Assembly: GCF_933208505.1 (NCBI RefSeq)
Contig: NZ_CAKOEU010000002.1
Strand: one strand, 5' to 3'
DNA length: 64,000 nucleotides
Source of the DNA: Convivina praedatoris
GTDB taxonomy: Bacteria > Bacillota > Bacilli > Lactobacillales > Lactobacillaceae
The notes beneath the pieces were generated by a model, which ran no database searches, was not told the origin of the DNA, and saw nothing but the letters and a program-made list of their open reading frames with translations. A program made the translations under genes and the position numbers. Positions 52,377 to 60,956 of this stretch are shown here, one piece after another. Within the stretch, counting starts at the first letter, position 1. The number at the start of each line of letters is the position of its first letter.

Positions 52377-53252
52377 ATGGGACTACTAGGAGCAATTGAA
52401 GCAGGTGGAACTAAATTTGTCGTTGCAGTTTCTGATCATGATTTTAATATTATTAAGCGGGAAGCTTTTCCTACTTTAGACGGTGAGAAGACTTTAGATC
52501 AAGTAATTGCCTTTTTTGATCAATATGACAGTATTGATGCCATTGGGATTGCTGCCTTTGGTCCCATTGACATTGTTGAAGGATCAAAAACCTACGGTCG
52601 TGTATTAGATACACCAAAGCGGGGCTGGTCGGGCTATGATTTCTTGGGTCGGATGAAAGCTTGGCGTGATATCCCATACTTTTGGACGACTGACGTTAAC
52701 GGTGCCGGCTGGGCTGAATTTAAGACCGGGGCTGCCCGTGATGTCCAAAATATGGTTTATCTAACTGTTGGAACTGGAATTGGTGCTGGAATCGTGACTA
52801 ATGGGCATTTGCTCAGTGGCCTTGGGCACCCAGAGGCTGGACATATTTTCCTACAAAAACATCCGCAAGATTCCTACCAAGGACATTGTCCTTTCCACGG
52901 TGCTAACTGTTTGGAAGGTTTGGCTGCCGGTCCAGCAATTGAAGAACGTTGGAACAAAAGTGCTAAAGATATTACTGATGGCGATTTGGCTTGGGAAATC
53001 GAAGCCTTTTATCTAGCACAAGCAGCTTTGGATTACACCATGATTTTGCGACCAGAAAAAATTATTTTTGGTGGGGGGGTCCCTCATCGAGAAAGTTTGT
53101 TCCCATTGATTCGTCAAAGTTTTGCCGATCAAATGAGTGATTACTTGGCTGTGCCACCGTTGGACGAATATATTGTTCCAGTTGAAAACGGTGATAATGC
53201 TGGCATTTTAGGTTGTTTCTATCTATGTAAAGAATTGCTAGAGACTGCCTAA
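52377..53252 (+). CDS. ROK-family sugar kinase, probable fructokinase
   Basis: A 291-residue ROK kinase. The ATP motif LLGAIEAGGTKFV is at the N-terminus, and the ROK zinc/active-site block includes HPEAGHIFLQKHPQD, GHCPFHGANCLEG. The EAGGTK start is that of Firmicute fructokinases (ScrK/FrkA type), which phosphorylate fructose. ATG 52377 is chosen over the TTG three bases earlier because AAAGGAGA is better spaced. Upstream cre-like sequences suggest sugar control. Confidence 0.88.
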   Translation: MGLLGAIEAGGTKFVVAVSDHDFNIIKREAFPTLDGEKTLDQVIAFFDQYDSIDAIGIAAFGPIDIVEGSKTYGRVLDTPKRGWSGYDFLGRMKAWRDIPYFWTTDVNGAGWAEFKTGAARDVQNMVYLTVGTGIGAGIVTNGHLLSGLGHPEAGHIFLQKHPQDSYQGHCPFHGANCLEGLAAGPAIEERWNKSAKDITDGDLAWEIEAFYLAQAALDYTMILRPEKIIFGGGVPHRESLFPLIRQSFADQMSDYLAVPPLDEYIVPVENGDNAGILGCFYLCKELLETA

Positions 53253-53285
53253 GCTAGTGGCAATTGTCAAAAATTTAGATAGGTT

Positions 53286-53415
53286 TTGAGTTAATTATAG
53301 TGACGGGTTATAATTATCGTTTAACTTTGATTTTACCCGTTATTTCGTTAATAGCGCCTTGTAACTTTAGGGTTATAGGGTGTTTTTTACGTTAAAATGT
53401 TATTAGGAGATTTAG
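53286..53415 (+). promoter_or_regulatory. Promoter plus attenuator-like leader of the C26 hydrolase operon
   Basis: TTGAGT (53286-53291), 17 bp, TATAAT (53309-53314) place the start near 53321. The leader then contains a terminator: CGCCTTGTAAC/GTTATAGGGTG (11 pairs including G-T), loop TTTAGG, T6 (53354-53388), before AGGAG and the ATG. An upstream ACCC (53335-53338) could pair with GGGT of the terminator stem as an alternative. Confidence 0.55.
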
Positions 53416-54150
53416 ATGGATAAACCAATTATTGGTATTTCTGGTTCAGTAATTATTGACCACGATAAGGCTTTTTACGGGTCAAATCGTAGTTATGTAA
53501 ATGAAAATTATGTTGGGGCTGTCATTAAAAATGGTGGCGTACCCTTCATCATTCCGGTTAGTGACAATGATGATGTGATTGAAGCCCAATTAGCTCATGT
53601 TCAGGGGTTGATCTTATCTGGTGGCCATGACGTTGATCCAACATTATATAATGAAAAACCGAAACCAGCTTTGGGAGATATTTGGCCTAAACGAGATCAT
53701 TTTGATGGACTATTGTTAAAATTAGCTGAAAAACGTGGTATTCCTGTACTGGGCATTTGTCGCGGGGCCCAGTTAATTAACGTAGTTCATGGTGGAAGTT
53801 GTTTTCAAGATCAATCTTATCGTGAACAGGAAACCCAAGAACACGTGCAAGATATTGTTGCTAGTCAGCCGACCCATGGGATGCGTGTGGATAAAGATAG
53901 TAAGCTGGCCGCAATTCTGGGGAAAACTACTTTTGATGTCAATACTTTCCACCATCAAATTCTTAAAGAAATTGGTACCGGATTAAAATCGTGCGCATAT
54001 GCCACTGATGGTATTTGTGAAGGGTTTGAAAATGCGTCAGGCACTGTGATTGGCGTTCAGTGGCATCCGGAGATGATGCATAGTAACCCAGATACGGCCT
54101 TTATGAATAACCTTTTCCGGTATGTGATTGAAAAGGCTAAAAAGGAGTAG
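53416..54150 (+). CDS. Class I glutamine amidotransferase-like peptidase C26 (gamma-glutamyl hydrolase, PuuD-like)
   Basis: A 244-residue C26 hydrolase. Catalytic Cys in VLGICRGAQLIN, oxyanion region LILSGGHDVDPTLY, and His-Glu in GVQWHPEMM. Relatives cleave gamma-glutamyl bonds, as in gamma-glutamyl-GABA (PuuD) or gamma-glutamyl amines/peptides. It is 2 bp upstream of an amino-acid permease, which suggests uptake and cleavage of a gamma-glutamyl compound, or export of the released glutamate partner. Substrate unknown. Confidence 0.87.
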   Translation: MDKPIIGISGSVIIDHDKAFYGSNRSYVNENYVGAVIKNGGVPFIIPVSDNDDVIEAQLAHVQGLILSGGHDVDPTLYNEKPKPALGDIWPKRDHFDGLLLKLAEKRGIPVLGICRGAQLINVVHGGSCFQDQSYREQETQEHVQDIVASQPTHGMRVDKDSKLAAILGKTTFDVNTFHHQILKEIGTGLKSCAYATDGICEGFENASGTVIGVQWHPEMMHSNPDTAFMNNLFRYVIEKAKKE

Positions 54151-54152
54151 AT

Positions 54153-55559
54153 ATGAAGCAGAAAATAAGTGTACAGGATAAATTGGGCTTTTGGTCTGTC
54201 GTTTTTCTAGCGATTAATTCAATTATTGGTTCTGGTATTTTTCTGACACCGGGTAGCGTAGTACGCCAAGTCGGTAGTCGGGCCTTGATTGTTTATTTGT
54301 TGGCCGCGCTTGTGGCTTCCATTATAGCGATTTCATTTGCTTCAGCCGCTAAATATGTAACGCAATCCGGCGCAGCCTATGCCTATGCCAAAGCTGCTTT
54401 TGGTGATAGGGTCGGTTTTTATATTGGTATTTTACGATATTTTTCGGCCACAACAGCCTGGGGTGTAATGGCTGTTGGGGTGATTAAATCAACTTTAGCC
54501 ATCTTTGGGATGAATCCAAATGAGAATACCCAGGTTATCGTCGGTACCTTAATTTTAATGGGTATTATTAGTTTGATTAATGGTTTGGGACAAAGGGTTG
54601 TTAAATATGTCATGAATTTGTCGACCATAGTTAAGGTGGCCGTACTGATTTTAATTATTGTAGCTGGCCTTCTCTTACTGTTGACAACTGGAATAACTGG
54701 TAATTTATCCCAGGTTAATCATGTTACACAAAATGGTAAAGTGATTGTGCCAACACTAACAACAGCTACTTTTACCATGGCAGTTGTGTCAGCATTTTAT
54801 GCGTTTACTGGTTTCGAAGCAGTAGCTTCAGGTTCAGAAGATATGCAAAATCCAGCTAAAAATCTTCCACGAGCGATTCCATTAGCCATTTTAATTATTG
54901 CAGTTATTTATATTGGCGTTGTAGCAGTGACTTTGCTAGTTAATCCCAAAGTAATTATGACGACGAACCAAGTGGTCGCAGTTACGGCCATTTTTAATAA
55001 TGTTATTTTACGGGACGTGATTTTGGTCGGTGCTTTGGTTTCTATGTTTGGCATCAATGTTGCTTCTAGTTTTCATGCTCCGAGAATTTTAGAAGCGATG
55101 GCTAAACAAGGTCAGGTTTCTAGTAAATTAACTCGTCGAACTAAAAATAATTTTCCGTTGCGTTCTTTTGCGACTTCAATTTTATTGGCTGTACTTATCC
55201 CACTAGCCTTTAATTACAATATGACTAATTTGATAACCCTAAGTGCACTAGTTCGGTTTTTGGGATTTATTATGGTACCTCTGGCTGTTATTTTCTTTTA
55301 TTATAATAAAAGCCGGTTGGCAGTTTTACCGGCTCCTAAAAACTTTGTGACTGATGTATGTGCACCAATTTTATCAACCCTACTGGTAGTCTTTTTATTA
55401 ATTAACTATAACTGGAAATTACAATTTGGAATTGTAGAAAATGGTCAAGTCATTGGTGTGAACTGGTATGCGATTGGGATGGTGGTCTTTGGCTTTGTCA
55501 TCTTGCCGTTGGTGATTACCCTAATTTCGAAGTTGGAAAATCGTTCGCTAACTAAATAA
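54153..55559 (+). CDS. APC-family amino acid permease
   Basis: A 468-residue permease with 12 membrane segments: N-terminal FLAINSIIGSGIFLTPGSV and the helix 6 region YAFTGFEAVASGSEDMQNPAKNLPRAIP. It belongs to the APC superfamily; the substrate cannot be read from sequence. It is coupled to the gamma-glutamyl hydrolase and ends before the tRNA-Lys promoter without an evident terminator. Confidence 0.87.
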   Translation: MKQKISVQDKLGFWSVVFLAINSIIGSGIFLTPGSVVRQVGSRALIVYLLAALVASIIAISFASAAKYVTQSGAAYAYAKAAFGDRVGFYIGILRYFSATTAWGVMAVGVIKSTLAIFGMNPNENTQVIVGTLILMGIISLINGLGQRVVKYVMNLSTIVKVAVLILIIVAGLLLLLTTGITGNLSQVNHVTQNGKVIVPTLTTATFTMAVVSAFYAFTGFEAVASGSEDMQNPAKNLPRAIPLAILIIAVIYIGVVAVTLLVNPKVIMTTNQVVAVTAIFNNVILRDVILVGALVSMFGINVASSFHAPRILEAMAKQGQVSSKLTRRTKNNFPLRSFATSILLAVLIPLAFNYNMTNLITLSALVRFLGFIMVPLAVIFFYYNKSRLAVLPAPKNFVTDVCAPILSTLLVVFLLINYNWKLQFGIVENGQVIGVNWYAIGMVVFGFVILPLVITLISKLENRSLTK

Positions 55560-55589
55560 AAGAAAAATAGATATTTTGGTGTTAAATTC

Positions 55590-55618
55590 TTGAAGCTAGC
55601 TGATTGCTATGGTAGAAT
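55590..55618 (+). promoter_or_regulatory. Promoter of tRNA-Lys
   Basis: TTGAAG, 17 bp, TAGAAT, about 25 bp before the mature tRNA. Confidence 0.7.
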
Positions 55619-55643
55619 ATATTCTGTTGTGAAATAGCACAGC

Positions 55644-55716
55644 GGTCAGCTAGCTCAGTTGGTAGAGCAACGGACTCTTAATCCGTGGGTCCAGGGTTCG
55701 AGCCCCTGGCTGACCA
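55644..55716 (+). tRNA. tRNA-Lys (anticodon CTT)
   Basis: A 73-nt cloverleaf: acceptor GGTCAGC/GCTGACC, D arm GCTC-AGTTGGTA-GAGC, anticodon arm ACGGA-CTCTTAA-TCCGT with anticodon CTT, T arm CCAGG-GTTCGAG-CCCTGG. CCA is not encoded. It reads AAG, the lysine codon favoured in the highly expressed genes here. Confidence 0.96.
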
Positions 55717-55721
55717 TAATG

Positions 55722-55748
55722 AAAGTGGACTTTGGTCCGCTTTTTTTA
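55722..55748 (+). terminator. tRNA-Lys terminator
   Basis: Stem AAGTGGAC/GTCCGCTT with TTTG loop followed by T run. Confidence 0.83.
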
Positions 55749-55770
55749 TTTCCAAGGAGAGTGGTAATTC

Positions 55771-56538
55771 ATGCTTAAAAAACCTAAAAATAATTTAAGA
55801 TGGCTATGGATTAGTTTAGGCTGTGTATTAGTTCTGTTGGCGGCTAGCAGTTATTGGTTGTCTAGCCAGTCTCGTTTGACCAAGGGAAAAGCGACTGAGT
55901 CTCAGACAACTGTAACTACTGGCTTACCTAAAAATACTAGAGTTAGTGATTGGCAGTTAGTTTTAGTCAATAAGCAACATCCTCAAAACCAAGAACTAAA
56001 CTTTACCAAGACTACCGTTGATGATAAGCAGGTCGATACGCGTATTGTTAAACCTTTGGCAGATTTTCGAAAAGCGGCTTTAGCTGCGGGATATCCAACT
56101 ACCTTGGTATCTGGGTATCGTTCGATTGCCGATCAGCGTAATGTTTTTGCGAACGTAACCGCTCAAAACGAGCGTAATGGTCTTACTCCTCAGGAGACGA
56201 AAGCGGCGACTGAAGCAGTCGTGCAAACTCCAGGTTCATCAGAACACCAAACCGGATTGGCAGTTGATTTAGCTGGAAATGATGCCTTAGCAAAGTATCC
56301 CAATTTAGAGGCTAATATGGATCAATTTGCTTCACAGCAGTGGCTGATTAAGCATGCCCCTAACTATGGCTTTGTTTTACGATTTTTACCCGATAAAAAA
56401 TCCCAATCACAGACCGGTATTGACTATGAATCTTGGCATTTTCGCTATGTTGGGTATGCCAATGCGCAGTATATGACTAAACATCATTTAACTTTGGAAC
56501 AATATCTAACTGATTTAAAAGGCGCCGGTCAAGCATAA
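55771..56538 (+). CDS. D-alanyl-D-alanine carboxypeptidase, VanY/LAS family
   Basis: A 255-residue membrane-anchored peptidase. One N-terminal membrane helix (LWISLGCVLVLLAASSYWL), then a VanY domain with zinc ligands in SSEHQTGLAVDL (SxHxxGxAxD) and SWHFRYVG. It trims D-Ala from peptidoglycan stem peptides outside the cell. AAGGAGAG precedes the ATG. Confidence 0.92.
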   Translation: MLKKPKNNLRWLWISLGCVLVLLAASSYWLSSQSRLTKGKATESQTTVTTGLPKNTRVSDWQLVLVNKQHPQNQELNFTKTTVDDKQVDTRIVKPLADFRKAALAAGYPTTLVSGYRSIADQRNVFANVTAQNERNGLTPQETKAATEAVVQTPGSSEHQTGLAVDLAGNDALAKYPNLEANMDQFASQQWLIKHAPNYGFVLRFLPDKKSQSQTGIDYESWHFRYVGYANAQYMTKHHLTLEQYLTDLKGAGQA

Positions 56539-56591
56539 AAATATTAGCTATGTTTGTTATACTAAAATGAAATGATACAGGGGGTAGCTAA

Positions 56592-57242
56592 ATGATTGTT
56601 TTATCAGGAACAATTGGTGCTGGGAAAACTAGTTTAACTGAATTGTTAGCGCAACGCTTGGGTAGCCAAGCCTTTTATGAAAGTGTGGATGATAATCCAA
56701 TCTTACCGTTGTTTTATCAGGAACCACAAAAATATGGCTTTCTACTACAAATCTATTTTTTAAATACGAGATTAGCTCAGATTGTTAAAGCTCAAACAGG
56801 CCGATTAAACGTTTCGGATCGCTCTATCTTTGAGGATGCGCTGTTATTCCAATTAAATGCCGACTTAGGACGTGCTACTCAAACTGAAGTGGATATTTAT
56901 CAAGATTTGGTTGATAACATGTTAGATGAATCGAATAGTGATAATTTAGTTCAGCAACCCGATTTATTGGTACATGTTCGCGTAAGTTTGGATACCATGT
57001 TAGCTCGTATTAAAAAACGCGGACGACCTTTTGAACAGGTTCAGCAAGATCCTGACCTTTATCAGTATTATCAAGATCTTAATCAAAGATATGATCAGTG
57101 GTTTGCTAATTATAACCGTTCGCCTAAAATTCAAATTGATGGAGATCGTTATAATTTTGTGGAAAATGAAGCTGATCGGCAAGTTGTCTTACAAATGATT
57201 GAGGATAAGTTAGCTGATGTTGGTGCTTTATCTACTAAGTAA
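56592..57242 (+). CDS. Deoxynucleoside kinase (dGK/dAK family)
   Basis: A 216-residue P-loop deoxynucleoside kinase for salvage. P-loop SGTIGAGKTSLT, substrate block FYESVDDNPILPLFYQEP, DRS in VSDRSIFEDALLF, and LID RIKKRGRPFE. Lactobacilli commonly have a dAK/dGK pair; only one gene is present here. It is convergent with a nucleoside hydrolase, both in nucleoside salvage. Confidence 0.92.
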   Translation: MIVLSGTIGAGKTSLTELLAQRLGSQAFYESVDDNPILPLFYQEPQKYGFLLQIYFLNTRLAQIVKAQTGRLNVSDRSIFEDALLFQLNADLGRATQTEVDIYQDLVDNMLDESNSDNLVQQPDLLVHVRVSLDTMLARIKKRGRPFEQVQQDPDLYQYYQDLNQRYDQWFANYNRSPKIQIDGDRYNFVENEADRQVVLQMIEDKLADVGALSTK

Positions 57243-57258
57243 TTAAAAATTATGCATA

Positions 57259-57291
57259 AAAAAACCTCTGCCACATGTATGCAGAGGTTTT
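57259..57291. terminator. Bidirectional terminator
   Basis: Stem AAAACCTCTGC/GCAGAGGTTTT separates the convergent kinase and nucleoside hydrolase genes. Confidence 0.9.
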
Positions 57292-57294
57292 AAT

Positions 57295-58251
57295 TTACTT
57301 TAAGACAGCTAGCATTTGCTCTTGGAAATCGGGTACGAAGCGCTTTTGGTCAACCAAGACAGCTGCTTGGGCAGTTGTTGAATCTAGCAAACGTTCAGTA
57401 TCACCAATGGTGCGGCCGTAATCACCAGTTTGGTTGTCGTAAGTAACTTTCATGTTCAACGGTAGGGCCGTGATGTAAGAAGGGTCAATGCTGACGGCCA
57501 CGGCTAGTGGATCATGCAAGGCTGCACCGTTTTCATTGATACCAAGATCATGGTAAGCATCAATGTAGTAATCAACGATATCAGCATATTTTTGTCCTGC
57601 TACTGTACCTAATTCACGCCATTCAGCTGTGTGAGCTTTGGTAAGTAGTGTCCGTAAGGTAACATCTAAGCCAACCATTGTTAGGTTTTCTTGATGACGG
57701 AAAACGACATCGGCTGCTTCAGGGTCTTGATGAATATTAGCTTCTGAAAATGGGGTTACATTACCAGGGACACTTAAAGCACCACCCATTAAGGTTGTTT
57801 GGCCAATTAATTGACCAACTGCTGGATCAATTTCGAGCGCTTTGGCTAGGTTAGTGAGGGGGCCGGTTGGTAGCATGATTAGTTTGTCTTGATACTGATG
57901 GGCAGCTTCTATTAAGAAGTCAACACCACTTTGATTGCTAACTTGATTTTTAGCAGTGGTTAATTCGACATCTCCGATACCATTTTTCCCGTGAATTTGT
58001 TGTGAAATGGGCATGACATCAAAATGGTCTGTCGTACTTGAATGTCCTTCACCGATGAAAACCGGTACATCATCAGCACCTAATAGGTGTAACAAATTTA
58101 AAGTGTTTTGAGCAGCTATTTGGTTAGTGGTATTACCATAACTGGCAATCACACCAATTAAATCAACATCAGGATTGCCGATTGCATAGGCTAAAGCCAA
58201 AGCATCATCAACACCAGTGTCCAAATCAAGAATCATTTTTTTCTCTGCCAT
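57295..58251 (-). CDS. Inosine-uridine preferring nucleoside hydrolase family
   Basis: A 318-residue ribonucleoside hydrolase that frees bases from nucleosides. Calcium-binding N-terminal motif LDLDTGVDDALAL, and NENGAALHDPLAV with the active-site His and final Asp. TATAAT lies on its minus strand about 30 bp upstream. Which nucleosides are cut is not determined by the motifs. Confidence 0.93.
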   Translation of the reverse strand: MAEKKMILDLDTGVDDALALAYAIGNPDVDLIGVIASYGNTTNQIAAQNTLNLLHLLGADDVPVFIGEGHSSTTDHFDVMPISQQIHGKNGIGDVELTTAKNQVSNQSGVDFLIEAAHQYQDKLIMLPTGPLTNLAKALEIDPAVGQLIGQTTLMGGALSVPGNVTPFSEANIHQDPEAADVVFRHQENLTMVGLDVTLRTLLTKAHTAEWRELGTVAGQKYADIVDYYIDAYHDLGINENGAALHDPLAVAVSIDPSYITALPLNMKVTYDNQTGDYGRTIGDTERLLDSTTAQAAVLVDQKRFVPDFQEQMLAVLK

Positions 58252-58344
58252 TGCTATTTCTCCATTTTTTCGTTACTTTCATTATAACAAGTGCATTGCT
58301 AAAAAAATAACATGAGTTCATTTAATTTTAGGAAGAAGGATATT

Positions 58345-59340
58345 ATGACTGAAGTCTATGATATTGTCATTATTGGTGGCGGCCCGGTGGGAATGTTTGC
58401 TGCTTTTTATGCTAGTTTACGAGATGCAAAAGTTGCCTTAATTGAGGCCTTGCCTGAGTTGGGTGGGCAGCCGTTAGCTTTGTATCCTGATAAAAAAATC
58501 TACGATGTACCAGGGTTGTTAGGGGTTACGGGTCGTGATTTGGTTACCAATTTAAAAGAACAAATGGGTCTGTTTAAAGTTGATATTCTTACTGATACGA
58601 CTATCATTAATGCTAGTCGGGCTAATGATTTGTTTACATTAACTACTGATAAAGCGACTATCTTACTAGCTAAAACAGTTATAATGGCGACCGGTAAAGG
58701 TTCATTTGAACCACGACGGCTTCAAATTGAAGAAGCATCCAAGTTTGAAGGGGTTGGTTTATCCTATTTTTTGTCCCAACCGGAGGTATTAGCGCACAAA
58801 ATTGTTGCCATTGTCGGTGGTGGTGATTCAGCAGTTGAACTTGCTTTAGCGGTTGAGCCTTATGCTAAAAAAACATATTTAATCCATCGTCGCGAAAGAT
58901 TTCGGGCTTTGGAACAAAGTGTTAAACAATTAGAAAATAGCCAAGTTGAAGTTTTAACGCCTAAAAAAGTAACCGGTATTGAGCGCCGTGCTAATGGACA
59001 ATTACAAGTGAATTTGAGCCATATTAAAGAGGCTAACGTCACCGAGAACTTACTAGCGGATCAATTAATCGTACAATACGGTTTTATTTCACAAGATCAA
59101 GTGATACGGGAGTGGGATGTAGCCCCAGAACGTGATCTTTATGGGGTGCTGGTGCGAGAAAATTTTGTCACTTCTCAACCAGGATTATTTGCCATTGGGG
59201 ATGTTAATTCCTATCCAGGGCAGGCAGATTTGATTGCCATCGGTTTTGGCCAGGCACCTGAAGCCGTTAATGCTGCGATTCGCTGTTTTGATCCAGACCG
59301 AGGTGGTCCGGGCCATTCTAGTAGTTTAATTATTGAATAA
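58345..59340 (+). CDS. Ferredoxin-NADP(+) reductase, thioredoxin-reductase-like type
   Basis: A 331-residue flavoprotein. FAD motif DIVIIGGGPVGMFAAFYAS, NADPH motif AIVGGGDSAVELALA, and C-terminal GDVNSYPGQADLIAIGFGQAPEAVNAA. It lacks the redox CxxC of thioredoxin reductase, which places it with the YumC-type ferredoxin/flavodoxin reductases. The ATG at 58345 follows GGAAGAAGG; an earlier ATG at 58312 has no site. Confidence 0.9.
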   Translation: MTEVYDIVIIGGGPVGMFAAFYASLRDAKVALIEALPELGGQPLALYPDKKIYDVPGLLGVTGRDLVTNLKEQMGLFKVDILTDTTIINASRANDLFTLTTDKATILLAKTVIMATGKGSFEPRRLQIEEASKFEGVGLSYFLSQPEVLAHKIVAIVGGGDSAVELALAVEPYAKKTYLIHRRERFRALEQSVKQLENSQVEVLTPKKVTGIERRANGQLQVNLSHIKEANVTENLLADQLIVQYGFISQDQVIREWDVAPERDLYGVLVRENFVTSQPGLFAIGDVNSYPGQADLIAIGFGQAPEAVNAAIRCFDPDRGGPGHSSSLIIE

Positions 59341-59372
59341 AAAACAGCATTCCAAAGGATGCTGTTTTTTTT
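59340..59372. terminator. Bidirectional terminator
   Basis: Stem AAAACAGCATTCC/GGATGCTGTTTT between the reductase and the convergent nuclease gene. Confidence 0.88.
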
Positions 59373-60222
59373 AAGATTGGAGTTGAACTTCCCCCGTTTG
59401 ATAATTAATCGTAACGCCGGGTTGAACGTTGAATATCCAGTAATTAAGATTGAGACTTTGGCCGTTATCTTCGACTGATTTAGCCATATAATGAACACCT
59501 CGAGCGAGCCGATCGGTTCCCTGATAGAGGGGAGTAACTTGACCACGGATAGAAATATTCGGATGTTGTTTCAGCGCATTGCGGATATCATCTTCCGGTA
59601 CTAATTGACCGGGGTAGGCATTTTCAACTCGTGTGCCAGTGGTCATATTTTCAGTAACCATGGTGGGCATGCCAAAGAATTGGTATCCGACGATATGTGA
59701 TTTGTTCCAAAGGGCCTGTTTACTGCCACCTAATTCGACTTGTGGATTAACATGGGTACCTCCAACCCATTTTTGCCCATTATAATGATCATTAATATAC
59801 CAACCAGAAGGTCGAACATCGCTGGGAATCCGTGCTGGCCGTTTAGTAACTTTTTGAAGGGTGGCTTTGTTAACGACAAAGTTAGCCTGTTGTGACCGTC
59901 CCAAACTATCTAGAGGGGATAGGGCAAGGCCATCAGTTGGTCGTAGACGACTATTTTCACTAGGAAATTGTTCGGCCAATTCGCTCTGTGAAAAAGCGGC
60001 TTGATTATCATTGATGTGGACTACATCACCATCTAGGGTGCCATCCCATTTTAAGGCTAATAAATCTTGGTTGGAACGGATTTGAGCGCTATTGAAATTA
60101 CCAGTGGGTGCCTTATGAGAATTAGGCTGCTTCCAGAAAAAAGCTAGTGCTAATAAAGCTAATAGCAGGCCTAGGGCCACCCAGCGACGATGGTTTGATT
60201 TAATATTTTTTTTACGAGCCAT
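59371..60222 (-). CDS. Membrane-anchored DNA/RNA non-specific endonuclease (EndA-like)
   Basis: A 283-residue protein with a basic N-terminus, one membrane helix (ALGLLLALLALAFFW) and an extracellular beta-beta-alpha metal nuclease domain. The catalytic block is WNKSHIVGYQFFG followed by MTTGTRVEN, matching the EndA/DNA-entry nuclease pattern (DRGHLLGY...N) with NKSH in place of DRGH; the key His and the later Asn are kept. In streptococci EndA degrades one strand during DNA uptake. The start overlaps the stop of the ABC ATPase gene (TAATG), so it is the last gene of the transporter operon. No Cys. Confidence 0.82.
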   Translation of the reverse strand: MARKKNIKSNHRRWVALGLLLALLALAFFWKQPNSHKAPTGNFNSAQIRSNQDLLALKWDGTLDGDVVHINDNQAAFSQSELAEQFPSENSRLRPTDGLALSPLDSLGRSQQANFVVNKATLQKVTKRPARIPSDVRPSGWYINDHYNGQKWVGGTHVNPQVELGGSKQALWNKSHIVGYQFFGMPTMVTENMTTGTRVENAYPGQLVPEDDIRNALKQHPNISIRGQVTPLYQGTDRLARGVHYMAKSVEDNGQSLNLNYWIFNVQPGVTINYQTGEVQLQS

Positions 60223-60956
60223 TAGAAAGTCATCGCCCCTAAGAATTGTTGAATCCGTGGGTTGTCAGAAGTAAAGAAGTTTTCTGTGTCACCTTGATAG
60301 CCTAAATTACCATGATCGATAAATAAAATGCGGTCGGCAACCTGACGAGCAAAGGCCATATTATGAGTCACAATGACCATGGAAGTATTTTGCTCAGCCA
60401 AACTCCGTAGAATTCGCAGTACTTGTGCTTCTAATTCAGGATCAAGGGCGCTGGTTGGTTCGTCTAAGAGTAAATATTTAGGTTGCATGGCTAAGGCACG
60501 AATAATTGCGATTCGCTGTTGTTGTCCACCAGAGAGTTGATAAGGAAAGCGATTGGCTAATTCGGTCATCTCAAATTGTTCTAAGAGCTTTAAGGCTTGC
60601 TGATTAGCCACGGCCTTGGTTAATTTTTTAACGTGAATTAGTCCTTCAGTTAAATTATGCAACACATCTAGGTGAGTAAACAGTGCTTTTTCTTGAAAAA
60701 CCATGCCAAACTGCTGGCGCACTTTTAAAATTGTTTGGTTACTGATGACTTGGTTAAAAGCTAGTTGTAAATCATCTAAAATCATTTCGCCACTAGTTGG
60801 TAGTTCCAATAAATTCAGTGACCTCAGGAGCGTAGATTTTCCGGAACCAGAGGGTCCTAAGATAGCGGTAGTCTGATGGGCTGGAAAGGTTGTTGTAATA
60901 TCGTTTAGCGCAACTTGATTCGGATATTTTTTTGTTAAATTATTGACTGTAATCAT
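60222..60956 (-). CDS. Polar amino-acid ABC transporter, ATP-binding protein
   Basis: A 244-residue GlnQ/TcyC-type ATPase. Walker A GPSGSGKSTLL, Q-loop FQEKALF, signature LSGGQQQR, Walker B LLLDEPTSALDPE, switch His in VTHNM. Overlaps the permease gene by 4 bp. Contains no cysteine. Part of the operon binding protein-permease-ATPase-nuclease. Confidence 0.95.
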   Translation of the reverse strand: MITVNNLTKKYPNQVALNDITTTFPAHQTTAILGPSGSGKSTLLRSLNLLELPTSGEMILDDLQLAFNQVISNQTILKVRQQFGMVFQEKALFTHLDVLHNLTEGLIHVKKLTKAVANQQALKLLEQFEMTELANRFPYQLSGGQQQRIAIIRALAMQPKYLLLDEPTSALDPELEAQVLRILRSLAEQNTSMVIVTHNMAFARQVADRILFIDHGNLGYQGDTENFFTSDNPRIQQFLGAMTF

